A DNA stretch of 64,000 nucleotides from Beutenbergia cavernae DSM 12333. Its GTDB lineage: Bacteria; Actinomycetota; Actinomycetes; Actinomycetales; Beutenbergiaceae. The DNA lies in NCBI RefSeq assembly GCF_000023105.1, contig NC_012669.1:496001-560000 (forward strand), written 5' to 3'. Each line of letters opens with the position of its first letter. Positions within the stretch are counted from its first letter, which is position 1. Shown here piece by piece: positions 35,697-44,255 of this stretch. Both the position numbers and the translations under genes were made by a program. Under the pieces are notes generated by a model. The model had not been told where the DNA came from. It searched no databases and worked only from the letters and a program-made list of their open reading frames with translations.

Positions 35697-36722
35697 GTGC
35701 CTCGCGCGTTCGCTCCCGGTCAGACCGCCACCGTGTGGATCCACGACGTCGAGACGCGGGAGCGGCACCGCGCCTGGGTCTCCCGCGACGTCCTGCCGGA
35801 GGCCCCGAACTGGACGCCGGACGGCGCTCACCTCGTGCTCAACGGCGGCGGGCGGCTGTTGGTGATCGACGCCGAGCGAGCCGTCGCGCCGGAGTCCGTG
35901 ACGCCGTCGCCCGTCGACGCCGCTGGGCTACCGCCGGTGAACAACGACCACGTGCTCGCGCCCGACGGGCGGACGGTGTTCGCCTCCGCGGAGGACGGGC
36001 ACCTGTACGCGGTGCCCCTCGCGGGCGGGTCCGCGCGCCGGGTCTCCTCCTCGCGCGGGCCGACGTTCACGCACTACCTGCACGGCGTCTCGTCCGACGG
36101 CGCGACGCTGAGCTACGTCGGGCTGGAGCGCCGCGCCGACGGCGTCCGCACGAACCTGTTCACGATGCCTGCCGCGGGCGGGCCGAGCGTGCAGCTCACC
36201 GACGACGACTTCCCGGACGACGGCGCCGAGCTCGGTCCCGGCGAGGACGGCACCGAGTGGCTGTGGTTCAGCTCCGAGCGGCCGCTGCCCGGCGCGCCAC
36301 GCCGGGCGCCGGGCCACGCGCAGCTGTTCCGGATGCGCCCGGACGGCACGGGTCTCGAGCAGCTCACGCACGACGAGCGCGTGAACTGGTTCCCGCACCC
36401 GTCGCCGGGCGGCACCCGCGTGGCGTACGTGAGCTTCCCGCCCGGCACGCTCGGGCACCCCGCCGACGTCGCGGACGTGCGGATCCGGCTCCTCCCGCTG
36501 AGCGGGCGCGCGCCGTCGGGCGCTGACGGGGAACTGGGGTCGATTCGGGAGGGTATGGCTCCCGAATCGACCCCGGTCCGGCCGCCCGGAGGGGTGGATG
36601 ACGACGGCGTCGGCCGTCCCCGCGACCTGGCGCGCGTGTTCGGCGGCCAGGGCGCGATGAACGTGCCGAGCTGGGCGCCGGACTCGCGGCGGCTCGCGTA
36701 CGTCGACTACTCGCCCGTCTGA
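35697..36722 (+). CDS. TolB-like beta-propeller protein carrying a palindromic insertion
   Basis: 341 residues of PD40/TolB-like repeats: PNWTPDGAHLVLNG, VLAPDGRTVFASAEDGHLYAV, VSSDGATLSYVG, SPGGTRVAYVS and WAPDSRRLAYVDY are successive propeller blades. It lacks a signal peptide and is cytoplasmic; similar proteins in actinobacteria are of unknown function. The GTG at 35697 has CAGGAT seven bases upstream (leaderless). Codons around residues 280-293 (GSIREGMAPESTP) are provided by a perfect 16-bp-arm palindrome that keeps the frame. The residues fall in the loop between two blades, so the protein may tolerate them. Confidence 0.78.
   Translation: MPRAFAPGQTATVWIHDVETRERHRAWVSRDVLPEAPNWTPDGAHLVLNGGGRLLVIDAERAVAPESVTPSPVDAAGLPPVNNDHVLAPDGRTVFASAEDGHLYAVPLAGGSARRVSSSRGPTFTHYLHGVSSDGATLSYVGLERRADGVRTNLFTMPAAGGPSVQLTDDDFPDDGAELGPGEDGTEWLWFSSERPLPGAPRRAPGHAQLFRMRPDGTGLEQLTHDERVNWFPHPSPGGTRVAYVSFPPGTLGHPADVADVRIRLLPLSGRAPSGADGELGSIREGMAPESTPVRPPGGVDDDGVGRPRDLARVFGGQGAMNVPSWAPDSRRLAYVDYSPV
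36536..36574. repeat. Palindrome inside a coding sequence, GGTCGATTC family
   Basis: Perfect 16-bp arms GGGGTCGATTCGGGAG (36536-36551) and complement (36559-36574), loop GGTATGG. It shares GGTCGATTCRG with the element at 5035. It is in frame in the TolB-like gene and both elements, where translated, yield an APEST-like peptide. Confidence 0.8.
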
Positions 36723-37005
36723 GCCGGGGGCGTCCGACCGGGCCGCGTGGTGTGGCGGCGCCCTACGTCACTGACCCGGTGCGTGGGTCAGTGACGTAGG
36801 GGCTCGGGGGTGCTGCGGTTGTGTACGTCACTGACCCGCCAGCTGGGTCAGTGACGTAGGGGCTCGGGGGTGCTGCCGTTCTGTACGTCACTGATCCGCC
36901 TGGTGGATCAGTGACGTAGGTCCGCGAAACACCCCTCGCCCCTCGCGCCGAGCGGCGAGACGGACGAGACGGGACGAGCCGCCGTCGACCCGACAGGATG
37001 GGCCC
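36723..37005. other. Intergenic region filled by three palindromes
   Basis: No gene. Apart from the palindromes, CAGGAT at 36994-36999 is the -10 box of the oxidoreductase gene. Confidence 0.6.
36761..36918. repeat. Three tandem palindromes, TACGTCACTGAYCC family
   Basis: Copy A 36761-36801 has perfect 17-bp arms (CCCTACGTCACTGACCC). Copies B 36824-36858 and C 36884-36918 have perfect 14-bp arms and are 60 bp apart with a near-identical spacer (GGCTCGGGGGTGCTGC). All loops are seven bases. In copy C the arm reads TGATCC with GGATCA, against TGACCC with GGGTCA in A and B, a compensatory change that keeps the pairing. Confidence 0.92.
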
Positions 37006-38022
37006 ATGACCACTCACCTCGAGACCGACCGCCCGCTGCGCTGGGGCATCCTCGGCCCCGGCCGAATCGCGGAGAAGGTGGCCGCTGACTTCACGCACGT
37101 GCGCGACGGCGTGCTGGTCGCCGTCGGCTCCCGGTCGCAGGAGCGTGCGACGGCGTTCGCGAGCCGGTTCGCCGACGTCGCCCCGGGTCCGATCCGGCCC
37201 CACGGCAGCTACGCGGACCTGCTCGCGGACGACGGCGTCGACGCCGTCTACATCGCGACGCCGCACAGCGAGCACGCCCGCAACGCCGTCGACACGCTGC
37301 GGGCCGGGAAGGCGACGCTCGTCGAGAAGGCGTTCACGGCGACGTACGCGGGCGCCGAGCGGGTGGTCGCGACGGCCCGCGAGACCGGCGTCTTCGCGAT
37401 GGAGGCGATGTGGACGCGGTTCCAGCCGGCGATCGTCCGGATGCGCGAGCTCATCGCCGACGGGGCGATCGGCGAGGTGCGCGGCGTCCAGGCGGACCTC
37501 GGCACGCGCCGCGAGTTCGACCCCGACGACCGCACCTTCAACCTCGCGCTCGGCGGCGGCACGCTGCTCGACCTCGGCGTGTACGTGGTGTCGTTCGCGC
37601 AGATGGTGCTGGGCGATCCCGTCGGCGTGACGGCCCGGGGATCGCTCCTGCCGAGCGGCGCCGACGCCGAGGCAGGGCTCCTGCTGGACTACGGCGACGG
37701 GCGCGTGGCGACGCTGCAGACCTCGTTCGTGACGCCGTCGCCCGGGAACGCCCGCGTCTATGGCACCGCAGGGTGGATCGACGTCCCGCCCCGGTTCCAC
37801 CACCCGCACGAGATCGTGCTCCACCGGCAGGGGCGCGATGCCGTGACCGAGCGGGCGATGCCCGACGGCGCCGGGTACGCGCTCGAGCTCGACGAGGTCG
37901 CGCGGTGCGTGCGTGCGGGCCGGCCCGAGAGCGCCGTCATGCCGCTCGCCGACTCGCTCGCGGTGCAGCGGGTGCTCCAGGACGCCGCCGACCAGATGGG
38001 GGTCGCGTTCGTCGACTCGTGA
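37006..38022 (+). CDS. Gfo/Idh/MocA family oxidoreductase
   Basis: 338 residues. Rossmann domain with WGILGPGRIAEKVAADF (glycine-rich NAD(P) loop), ATPHSEHARNAVDTLRAGKATLVEKAFT (the conserved EK pair is EKAF here), and the C-terminal alpha/beta substrate domain with GGGTLLDLGVY, where the Asp and following residues sit at the active site. Such enzymes oxidise or reduce sugars, inositols or cyclic diols with NAD(P). ATG at 37006 is six bases after CAGGAT. No transporter or kinase neighbours identify the substrate. Confidence 0.88.
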   Translation: MTTHLETDRPLRWGILGPGRIAEKVAADFTHVRDGVLVAVGSRSQERATAFASRFADVAPGPIRPHGSYADLLADDGVDAVYIATPHSEHARNAVDTLRAGKATLVEKAFTATYAGAERVVATARETGVFAMEAMWTRFQPAIVRMRELIADGAIGEVRGVQADLGTRREFDPDDRTFNLALGGGTLLDLGVYVVSFAQMVLGDPVGVTARGSLLPSGADAEAGLLLDYGDGRVATLQTSFVTPSPGNARVYGTAGWIDVPPRFHHPHEIVLHRQGRDAVTERAMPDGAGYALELDEVARCVRAGRPESAVMPLADSLAVQRVLQDAADQMGVAFVDS

Positions 38023-38058
38023 GCGCCCGGTCGCCTCGGCCGGACGACGCACCGAGCC

Positions 38059-38619
38059 CTACTGGCCGACGCGTCCGTCGATGCACTCGCGCAGCAGGTC
38101 GGCGTGCCCGCAGTGCCGGGCGTACTCCTCGATCCGGTGCACCCAGATCTCCCGCACCGCGATCTGCTCCTCGCCCAGGCGTTCGCCCAGGTCGGGATGC
38201 CTGGCCAGGGCGGCGTCGGTCGCGGCCTGCTCGCGCGCCAGATCGGCGTACGCGGCGTCGACCACCGCCGGGTCCGCGACGGCGCCGTCGAAGTCCGCGT
38301 CGGTCCCGCCGTGCAGCTGCGGCAGAGGATCGGCGTCACCCATCCCGTTGCGCCAGTCCCGTTCCGTCGCGGCGAGGTGCCGCAGCAGACCGAGCAGCGA
38401 CATCGTCGACGGCGGGACGGACCGCCGCGCGAGCTGCTCCGCGTCCAGGTCCTCGCACTTCATCGTCAGCGTGAAGCGGTAGCTCGCCGTGTAGTCCTGG
38501 AGCGTCGCCAGCTCGCCGTCCGGGCTGACGCCGTCGGTGTTGCGGGGGTCGTCGGCCGGGTCCACCCACATGTCGGTGTAGACGGTGCCGCGGGTCCATC
38601 GCTCAGGTCGCTCACCCAT
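38059..38619 (-). CDS. DinB/DUF664 family protein
   Basis: 186 residues forming the DinB four-helix bundle. It contains TMSLLGLLRHLAATERDWRNG, with the first metal-binding His of the DinB triad in LRHLA, and VREIWVHRIEEYARHCGHADLLRE with further histidines. Some relatives are mycothiol-dependent enzymes in actinobacteria, which is the best guess. The ATG at 38619 has GATCCT seven bases upstream. Convergent with the oxidoreductase gene, divergent from the DUF1876 gene. Confidence 0.83.
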   Translation of the reverse strand: MGERPERWTRGTVYTDMWVDPADDPRNTDGVSPDGELATLQDYTASYRFTLTMKCEDLDAEQLARRSVPPSTMSLLGLLRHLAATERDWRNGMGDADPLPQLHGGTDADFDGAVADPAVVDAAYADLAREQAATDAALARHPDLGERLGEEQIAVREIWVHRIEEYARHCGHADLLRECIDGRVGQ

Positions 38620-38775
38620 GCGCTTCAGGATCGTCCGGGCGCGCAGGCGCCTGCAACGGAATTGCGGGCGGTGCCGCTCGAAGCGCCCACGCGGCCTGGA
38701 CCTCCCGCGTTCGCCGCCCCTGCCCAGGGTGCCTACGCTGGGGGCACGGACCGAACCTGAAGAGGGTGAGCCGGA

Positions 38776-39045
38776 ATGGACGCGACGAAGCACTGGAGCA
38801 TCGCCGTCGAGATCGACGAGCACGACGACACCACACGGGCGCAGGCGCGCCTGGAGACGGCGGCCGGTCGCGAGGTCCGCGGCCTCGGCCATGCGCAGCG
38901 GAACCCGCTCGACGCGAGCGTGCCGGAGATCGGCGACGAGCTCGCCGTGGCACGGGCCTTGCGCAACCTCGCGGACCACCTGCTGCACACCACGGAGAAG
39001 GACATCGAGGGCGCGACCGGCGAGCCCGCGCACCTGTACCGGTAG
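38776..39045 (+). CDS. DUF1876 small protein
   Basis: 89 residues. The sequence KHWSIAVEIDEHDDTTRAQARLET followed by VPEIGDELAVARALRNLADHLLHTTEKDIEG is diagnostic of DUF1876, an actinobacterial family with a dsRBD-like or hibernation-associated fold; function is unknown, and homologues are often induced under stress or hypoxia. GAGG lies upstream of the ATG and TACGCT near 38736 could be the -10 box, giving a leader of about 35 bases. Confidence 0.85.
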   Translation: MDATKHWSIAVEIDEHDDTTRAQARLETAAGREVRGLGHAQRNPLDASVPEIGDELAVARALRNLADHLLHTTEKDIEGATGEPAHLYR

Positions 39046-39101
39046 ACCGCGCCCGCCCCACGACGCGGGCGCCGCGGCGTGAGACGGGCCGTGCCGACCC
39101 G

Positions 39102-39536
39102 TCAGTTGAGCACGTCGATGTCCACCCACCACTCGTCGTCGACGAGGTTGAGGATGAGCGGCATGCGCGCATCCTCCGGGGTGTCGGCCGAGTAGGACTC
39201 GTCCTGTACGTACGCGGTCGACCCGCCCTCGTTCACCGCGGCGTCCGCGACCTCGACGTCGCCGAAGATCTCCAGCTCCTCCTCCGTGAACTCGGAGATG
39301 AAGCCGTCGACCTGGTCCTCGCACGCCTGGGCGTCGCCGTCCGCGATGGGACCGTCCTCGTCGGCCATCTGCGCGCAGGCGGCGCCGGAGTCCTGGGCAG
39401 CGACGGCATCGACGAACGCCTGGCTCACCGCGACCGGGTCCGTCCGGTCGACGTTGCCGCCACCGCCGCCGCTGCATCCGGCCAGTGCGAGCACGGCGGC
39501 CGCGCTCACGGTGAACCACATTCCCCGACGTCCCAT
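39102..39536 (-). CDS. Small lipoprotein of unknown function
   Basis: 144 residues. Signal peptide with GRRGMWF, a hydrophobic core and lipobox LAGC, followed by a glycine run. The mature part, DPVAVSQAFVDAVAAQDSGAACAQM, then YVQDESYSAD and WWVDIDVLN, looks like the DUF4878/NTF2-like lipoprotein pattern with a helix and a C-terminal sheet. ATG at 39536 has AAGGGA nine bases upstream; an ATG at 39545 is less well placed. Likely anchored outside the cell membrane. Confidence 0.75.
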   Translation of the reverse strand: MGRRGMWFTVSAAAVLALAGCSGGGGGNVDRTDPVAVSQAFVDAVAAQDSGAACAQMADEDGPIADGDAQACEDQVDGFISEFTEEELEIFGDVEVADAAVNEGGSTAYVQDESYSADTPEDARMPLILNLVDDEWWVDIDVLN

Positions 39537-39732
39537 GCGAGCCATTCCCTTGTTCGTCCCCGATGCGGCGGGCCGAGCGTCCAGCCCGTCCAGGGTGTGC
39601 GATCCGTGGCCCACCGTCGGCGGCTCCTCCCGCCGAGCCGCCTACGCTTCCACAGATCGGTTGCGCGCATCAAGGAATCGCGTCGGACGTCAGGCTGGGC
39701 GGCGGGCGGCTGCGCGCGCGAGGATGTCCCGC

Positions 39733-40848
39733 ATGGCCCTGCCGCTGACCTCGCCGATCGACCCGATGCTCGCCAAGTCCGTGCGCGGCGTTCCCGACGC
39801 CGACGCCGTCCCCGGCGGGTACGCGTACGAGCCGAAGTGGGACGGCTTCCGCACGATCGTGTTCGCCGACGACGGCGACGTCGAGCTGCAGAGTCGCAAC
39901 GGCAAGCCGATGACGCGGTACTTCCCGGAGATCGTGGACGCCGTGAAGGCGGAGCTGCCGGCGCGGTGCGTGGTCGACGGCGAGGTCGTGCTCTCGCGCG
40001 GCGGACGCCTCGACTTCGAGCTCCTCGGGCAGCGCATCCACCCGGCGGCGTCGCGCGTGAAGATGCTCGCGGAGCACGCGCCGGCCGCGCTGGTGGTGTT
40101 CGACCTGCTCGCGCTCGGCGACGACGACCTCACCCAACGCCCGTTCGCGGAGCGCGCGGCCGCCCTCGACGAGCTCGGCCTCGACGGCCCGTCCGTCCAC
40201 GTCACGCCGCGCACGCGCGACGCCGACGTCGCCCGCGAGTGGTTCACGACGTACGAGGGGGCGGGGCTCGACGGCGTCGTCGCCAAGCCGCTGGACGGCG
40301 CGTACGAACCCGGGAAGCGCGCGATGCTCAAGATCAAGCACGAGCGCACGGCCGACGTCGCCCTCGCCGGGTACCGCCTCCACAAGACGTCGACCGACGA
40401 GCGGCCGCTCATCGGTTCCCTCCTCCTCGGCCTGTTCGACGACGGCGGCGACCTGCGGTTCGTGGGCGTCTCGGCGTCGTTCCCGGCCGCCCGCCGGGCC
40501 GAGCTGTACGACGAGCTGCAGGAGCTGCGCGTGGGCGAGGGGGACGAGCACCCGTGGGGCAACTGGCAGCAGCCCGAGGGCAGCAGGCGGCCCGGCGCCG
40601 TGTCGCGGTGGAACGCCGGGAAGGACCTGTCGTTCACCGCGCTGCGCGTGGAGCGCGTGCTCGAGGTGGGCTACGACCACATGGAGGGCGACCGGTTCCG
40701 CCACACGGCGCAGTTCAAGCGCTGGCGCCCGGACCGGGAGCCGACCTCGTGCACGTACGCACAGCTCGACGAGGCCGTGGGCTACGACCTCGCCGAGCTG
40801 CTGCCCGGTGCCCCGACCGCGGCACCGGGCTTCACCGGCGCGCTCTGA
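39733..40848 (+). CDS. ligC: ATP-dependent DNA ligase, LigC-like
   Basis: 371 residues, nucleotidyltransferase plus OB fold. The adenylated lysine is Lys35 in motif I (EPKWDGFR), motif III is CVVDGEVV, motif IV is GLDGVVAKP and motif V LKIKHER. The protein has no polymerase or nuclease domain, which is the LigC layout. LigC enzymes act in base-excision repair or as backup in non-homologous end joining. ATG at 39733 has GAGGAT seven bases upstream (leaderless); an in-frame ATG nine bases earlier is possible. The polymerase-domain gene at 49512 could work with it. Confidence 0.87.
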   Translation: MALPLTSPIDPMLAKSVRGVPDADAVPGGYAYEPKWDGFRTIVFADDGDVELQSRNGKPMTRYFPEIVDAVKAELPARCVVDGEVVLSRGGRLDFELLGQRIHPAASRVKMLAEHAPAALVVFDLLALGDDDLTQRPFAERAAALDELGLDGPSVHVTPRTRDADVAREWFTTYEGAGLDGVVAKPLDGAYEPGKRAMLKIKHERTADVALAGYRLHKTSTDERPLIGSLLLGLFDDGGDLRFVGVSASFPAARRAELYDELQELRVGEGDEHPWGNWQQPEGSRRPGAVSRWNAGKDLSFTALRVERVLEVGYDHMEGDRFRHTAQFKRWRPDREPTSCTYAQLDEAVGYDLAELLPGAPTAAPGFTGAL

Positions 40849-40869
40849 ACGAGCGCGCCGCCGGGGTGG

Positions 40870-41673
40870 TCAGCTCCAGCGGAACACCTTCGCGGCGATC
40901 GGGAGCAGCACCACGGGGTAGGCGAGGAGCACGAGGACCTGCGCCCCGGGGACGGGTGCCCCGATCCACGCAGCGCTCATGACCTCGACTCCGGCGCCGA
41001 GCGGGGAGAAGGACGCCACTCTCGCCAGACCGTCGGGCATGAGCGGCAGCGGCAGCCACATCCCACCGAGGAAGAGCAGCGGGAAGTAGAGCAGCGACGC
41101 GACCGCGTTGGCGAGCGAGATCGTGGGAACGATCGCCGCGACGAGCATGCCGATCGCCAGGCAGGCGAGCGCGGAGAGGGCGACGCCGACGGCGAGCATC
41201 AGCGGGTTGTCGATCACCGGCAGGTCGAACGCCAGGAACCCGGCGGCGATCGCGAGTGCGGCGGCGACGGCGATGACGACGATCGCGATCGTCACCTGAG
41301 CGAGCAGCACGCCCTGGGGACGCATCGGCGTCGTCGAGAGCCTCCGCAGGACGCCCTGCGCCCGGTACGTGGCGATGACGACCGGGAACGACATGAGGGA
41401 CGCCGTCGCGGCCGCCGCGGCGAGCGCGACCGGGGCGTAGGTCGCGATGACCTGGAGGCCGTCGTACGGCGAGCCGGGCTCCACGATCGTCTCGCGCATC
41501 CCGGGGATGACGAATCCGACGGCGACGAGGAGGACCGTCGGGAAGATCAGCGCGAAGAACACGTCGCCGGGGCTGCGCACGAACAGCTTGGCCTCCGTGC
41601 GGACGAGCCGGCCGAGGCCGGGCATGCCGCCGCGGCGGGATCGGGGGCCGGCGGGCACAGTTGTCGTGGTCAT
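40870..41673 (-). CDS. ABC-2 type permease
   Basis: 267 residues with six membrane helices of the ABC2_membrane family. Features are the cytoplasmic start RLVRTEAKLFVRSPGDVFFALIFPTVLL and ASLLYFPLLFLGGMWLPLPLMP before the last helices. It works with the ATPase encoded just upstream, whose stop overlaps its start. AAGGAG precedes the ATG. It is the last gene of a six-gene operon led by a GntR regulator and could export a drug, lipid or peptide. Confidence 0.88.
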   Translation of the reverse strand: MTTTTVPAGPRSRRGGMPGLGRLVRTEAKLFVRSPGDVFFALIFPTVLLVAVGFVIPGMRETIVEPGSPYDGLQVIATYAPVALAAAAATASLMSFPVVIATYRAQGVLRRLSTTPMRPQGVLLAQVTIAIVVIAVAAALAIAAGFLAFDLPVIDNPLMLAVGVALSALACLAIGMLVAAIVPTISLANAVASLLYFPLLFLGGMWLPLPLMPDGLARVASFSPLGAGVEVMSAAWIGAPVPGAQVLVLLAYPVVLLPIAAKVFRWS

Positions 41674-42638
41674 GGGTGGGCTCCTTCCTGGGCGGGGGTG
41701 TCGTCGTGGCTGATGAGCCCGACGAAGACGTCCTCGAGCGAACGGGCGCCGGTCCGAAGGGACTCGGGCACGATGCCGGCGGCGTCGAGGGCGGCGACGG
41801 CGGAGGGCAGCACGCGCCGTCCACCGCGGATCTCGAGGTCGAGGCCGTCGCCGGTCACCGTGGCGACGTCGGGCGCGGCGCGCAGGGCCTCGAGGACGGC
41901 CGCCGACGGCGCCTCGGCGAGACGGACGTGGATGGTGCGCAGCTCGCCGTCGCCGGACACCAGCTCCGCCGGCGAGCCCTCGGCGACGATGCGTCCGCCG
42001 TCGATCACGACGAGCCGGTCGCACAGCCGCTCCGCCTCGTCCATGAAGTGCGTGACGAGCAGGATCGTCACGCCGGAGTCCCGGACGGTCTCGATGAGGT
42101 CCCACGTCGCGCGGCGTGCGGCGGGGTCGAGGCCCGTGGTCAGCTCGTCGAGGATCGCGACCTGGGGGCGGCCGACGAGCGCGAGCGCGATCGACAGCCG
42201 CTGCTTCTGCCCGCCCGAGAGCGCGGCGTACCGGGCGCCCGCGCGGTCGCGCAGGTCGAGCATGTCGATCAGCTGCTCGGTCGGCATGGGGTCCGGGTAG
42301 AACGACCCGTACAGGTCGATCGCCTCGCGCACGGTGATGCGTTCGGGCAACGCCGACTCCTGCAGCTGCATGCCGAGCGCGGTGCGGATCCGGTCCGGCT
42401 CCGCCTGCGTGTCGATGCCGAGGACGCGGACGTCGCCGGAGTCGGCGTGCCGCAGGCCGGCGATCGCCTCGACGGTCGTGGTCTTGCCGGCGCCGTTCGG
42501 CCCGAGGATCCCGAAGATCTCCCCGGGGGCGACGGCGAAGCTGACGTCCTGGACGGCGACCTTCTCGCCGTAGGACTTGCGCAGGTGACGGACTTCGACG
42601 ACGGGCGGGACGCCGTCGTCGGCGTGGTGACGAGCCAT
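41670..42638 (-). CDS. ABC exporter ATPase (drug/daunorubicin type)
   Basis: 322 residues. Walker A GPNGAGKTT, signature LSGGQKQ, Walker B VAILDELTTGLDP (a Leu replaces the usual Pro in DEPT), switch His in VTHFMDEA. The C-terminal 90 residues carry the DUF4162-like extension (VRLAEAPSAAVLEALRAAP, SLEDVFVGLI) found in DrrA-like subunits. AAGAGG precedes ATG 42638. Partner of the ABC-2 permease downstream. Confidence 0.9.
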   Translation of the reverse strand: MARHHADDGVPPVVEVRHLRKSYGEKVAVQDVSFAVAPGEIFGILGPNGAGKTTTVEAIAGLRHADSGDVRVLGIDTQAEPDRIRTALGMQLQESALPERITVREAIDLYGSFYPDPMPTEQLIDMLDLRDRAGARYAALSGGQKQRLSIALALVGRPQVAILDELTTGLDPAARRATWDLIETVRDSGVTILLVTHFMDEAERLCDRLVVIDGGRIVAEGSPAELVSGDGELRTIHVRLAEAPSAAVLEALRAAPDVATVTGDGLDLEIRGGRRVLPSAVAALDAAGIVPESLRTGARSLEDVFVGLISHDDTPAQEGAHP

Positions 42639-42664
42639 GGTGAACCTCTTCTTTCGGGGCTGGA

Positions 42665-43444
42665 TCAGGACGACGTGAGTGCGCGGATGCGGATGTCGCG
42701 CACGATGAGGTGGAGCAGTCCCGCCGCGAGCGCGGTCGCGAGGATCGAGCCGGCGACGGCGACGGGGACGGAGAACGCGGCCATGCCGAGCGCGCGGGCC
42801 AGCGGCTCGCCGTACGAGCTTCCCTGGAGCGTGACCTCCGCCACGACGGCGGGAACGGCGGCGAGCGGCAGGGCGGCTGTCCCGCGCCATCCGCCCCAGC
42901 GGTAGTACCCGGTGCCGACGGCGGCGCCGGCGACGTAGTACACGGCGTTGCACACGGTCTCGGACAGCGCGAGCCGCCACGGCTGCGTGACGACGTAGCT
43001 CCGCCCGGTGAGCGAGACGTCCGGCCAGTCGTTCGCTGCCCAGAGCGCGTTCTGGACGATGGTCATGACCAGCGCGAGCAGTCCGAACGCGATGCCCGAG
43101 GCGATCGCCAGCGCCCAGAGTCCGCGCACCACGGAGCGCCGCGTCCCGCCTCCGCCCACGACGTGCGTGGCGAGCATCGCCACCGGGACGATGATCCCCA
43201 TCACGAACAGGAACCATCGGCCGGACCCGATGAAGGCGAAGACCGGCTCCTCGAGCGCACCCGTCCGGGCCTGGACGATGGTCAGGACGACCAGAACGAT
43301 GACCATCACGACCCAGAAGCTGATGTAGGTCGGGAGCGTCCCGCGGAGGGACCCGAGGACGACCTGCCGGGCCATCGATGCCTCGCGCCGGCGCGCCGCG
43401 GCGGCGCGGTCCACGGCGGAGGTCGTGGAGGGGGCGGTGTTCAC
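42665..43444 (-). CDS. Six-helix membrane protein, paralogue of the next gene
   Basis: 259 residues. It shares the signature AAAARRREA-MARQV-LG near the N-terminus, PVFAFIGSGRWFLFVMGIIVP, GGGGTRRSVVRG, GTGYYRWGGWRGTAALPLA and VRDIRIR at the C-terminus with its neighbour at 43473, at a level that shows recent duplication. About six membrane helices. It likely serves as a membrane subunit for the YtrB-like ATPase. GTG at 43444 is chosen for its AAAGG ribosome site and alignment with the paralogue; an ATG at 43465 is possible. Confidence 0.8.
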   Translation of the reverse strand: MNTAPSTTSAVDRAAAARRREASMARQVVLGSLRGTLPTYISFWVVMVIVLVVLTIVQARTGALEEPVFAFIGSGRWFLFVMGIIVPVAMLATHVVGGGGTRRSVVRGLWALAIASGIAFGLLALVMTIVQNALWAANDWPDVSLTGRSYVVTQPWRLALSETVCNAVYYVAGAAVGTGYYRWGGWRGTAALPLAAVPAVVAEVTLQGSSYGEPLARALGMAAFSVPVAVAGSILATALAAGLLHLIVRDIRIRALTSS

Positions 43445-43472
43445 TGCTCGGCCTTTCGTCGACATGGCGGGA

Positions 43473-44255
43473 TCAGGAGGGGGTGAAGCCGCGGATCGGG
43501 ATGTCGCGTACGACGACGTGGAGCAGCCAGCCCGCGAGCGCGATCGCGAGGAGCGAGCCGAGGACGGCGACAGGGGCCGAGGGTGTTCCGATGCCGAGCG
43601 CGGCGGCGATCGACTGGCCGTACCACTCCCCGTACCACTCGTTCTGGAGCGCGAGCTCCGCCACGGCGGCGGGGATCAGGGCGAGCGGGAGGGCCGCGGT
43701 CCCGCGCCATCCTCCCCATCGGTAGTACGCGGTGCCGACCGTGCACCCCACGAGGTAGTACAGGACGTTGTAGGCGGACTCGGCGAACCACATCAGCCAC
43801 GGCTCGGACGAGTCCGCGAGTCCCGACGAGCTGATGGTGACGAGCGGCCAGTCGTTCATCGTCCGGATCCGCGTCTCCGCGAGGGTGAGCAGGACGGCGA
43901 GGAGGCCGAACGTCACGCCCGACGCGAGGGCCAGCGCGTAGTGGCCGCGGACGATGGACCGCCGGGTCCCGCCGCTCCCGACGACGTGCGGGGCGAGCAG
44001 GGCCAGCGGGAGGATGATGCCCATCACGAACAGGAAGAACCGCGAGGATCCCAGGAACGCGAAGACGGGCTCGTCGAGGGCGTTCGTACGCGCCTGCACG
44101 ACCGTCAGCACGGCCAGCACGATGACCATGACGACCCAGAAGCCGGCGAAGACCACCCACGTGCTGCGCAGGCAGCCCAGAGCGACCTGCCGCGTCATGA
44201 ACGCCTCGCGACGGCGCGCCGCTGCGGCGCGCTCCGACGCGGTGATCGTGCTCAC
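43473..44255 (-). CDS. Six-helix membrane protein, paralogue of the previous gene
   Basis: 260 residues with the same features as the protein at 42665 (AAAARRREAFMTRQVALG, FFLFVMGIILPLALLAPHVVG, GTRRSIVRGHYALALASG, GTAYYRWGGWRGTAALPLAL, VRDIPIRGF). GTG at 44255 overlaps the TGA of the ATPase gene (GTGA). The pair could form a heterodimeric membrane part of a Ytr-like ABC system, as for YtrC/YtrD in Bacillus, although sequence kinship to those is not evident. Confidence 0.8.
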   Translation of the reverse strand: MSTITASERAAAARRREAFMTRQVALGCLRSTWVVFAGFWVVMVIVLAVLTVVQARTNALDEPVFAFLGSSRFFLFVMGIILPLALLAPHVVGSGGTRRSIVRGHYALALASGVTFGLLAVLLTLAETRIRTMNDWPLVTISSSGLADSSEPWLMWFAESAYNVLYYLVGCTVGTAYYRWGGWRGTAALPLALIPAAVAELALQNEWYGEWYGQSIAAALGIGTPSAPVAVLGSLLAIALAGWLLHVVVRDIPIRGFTPS

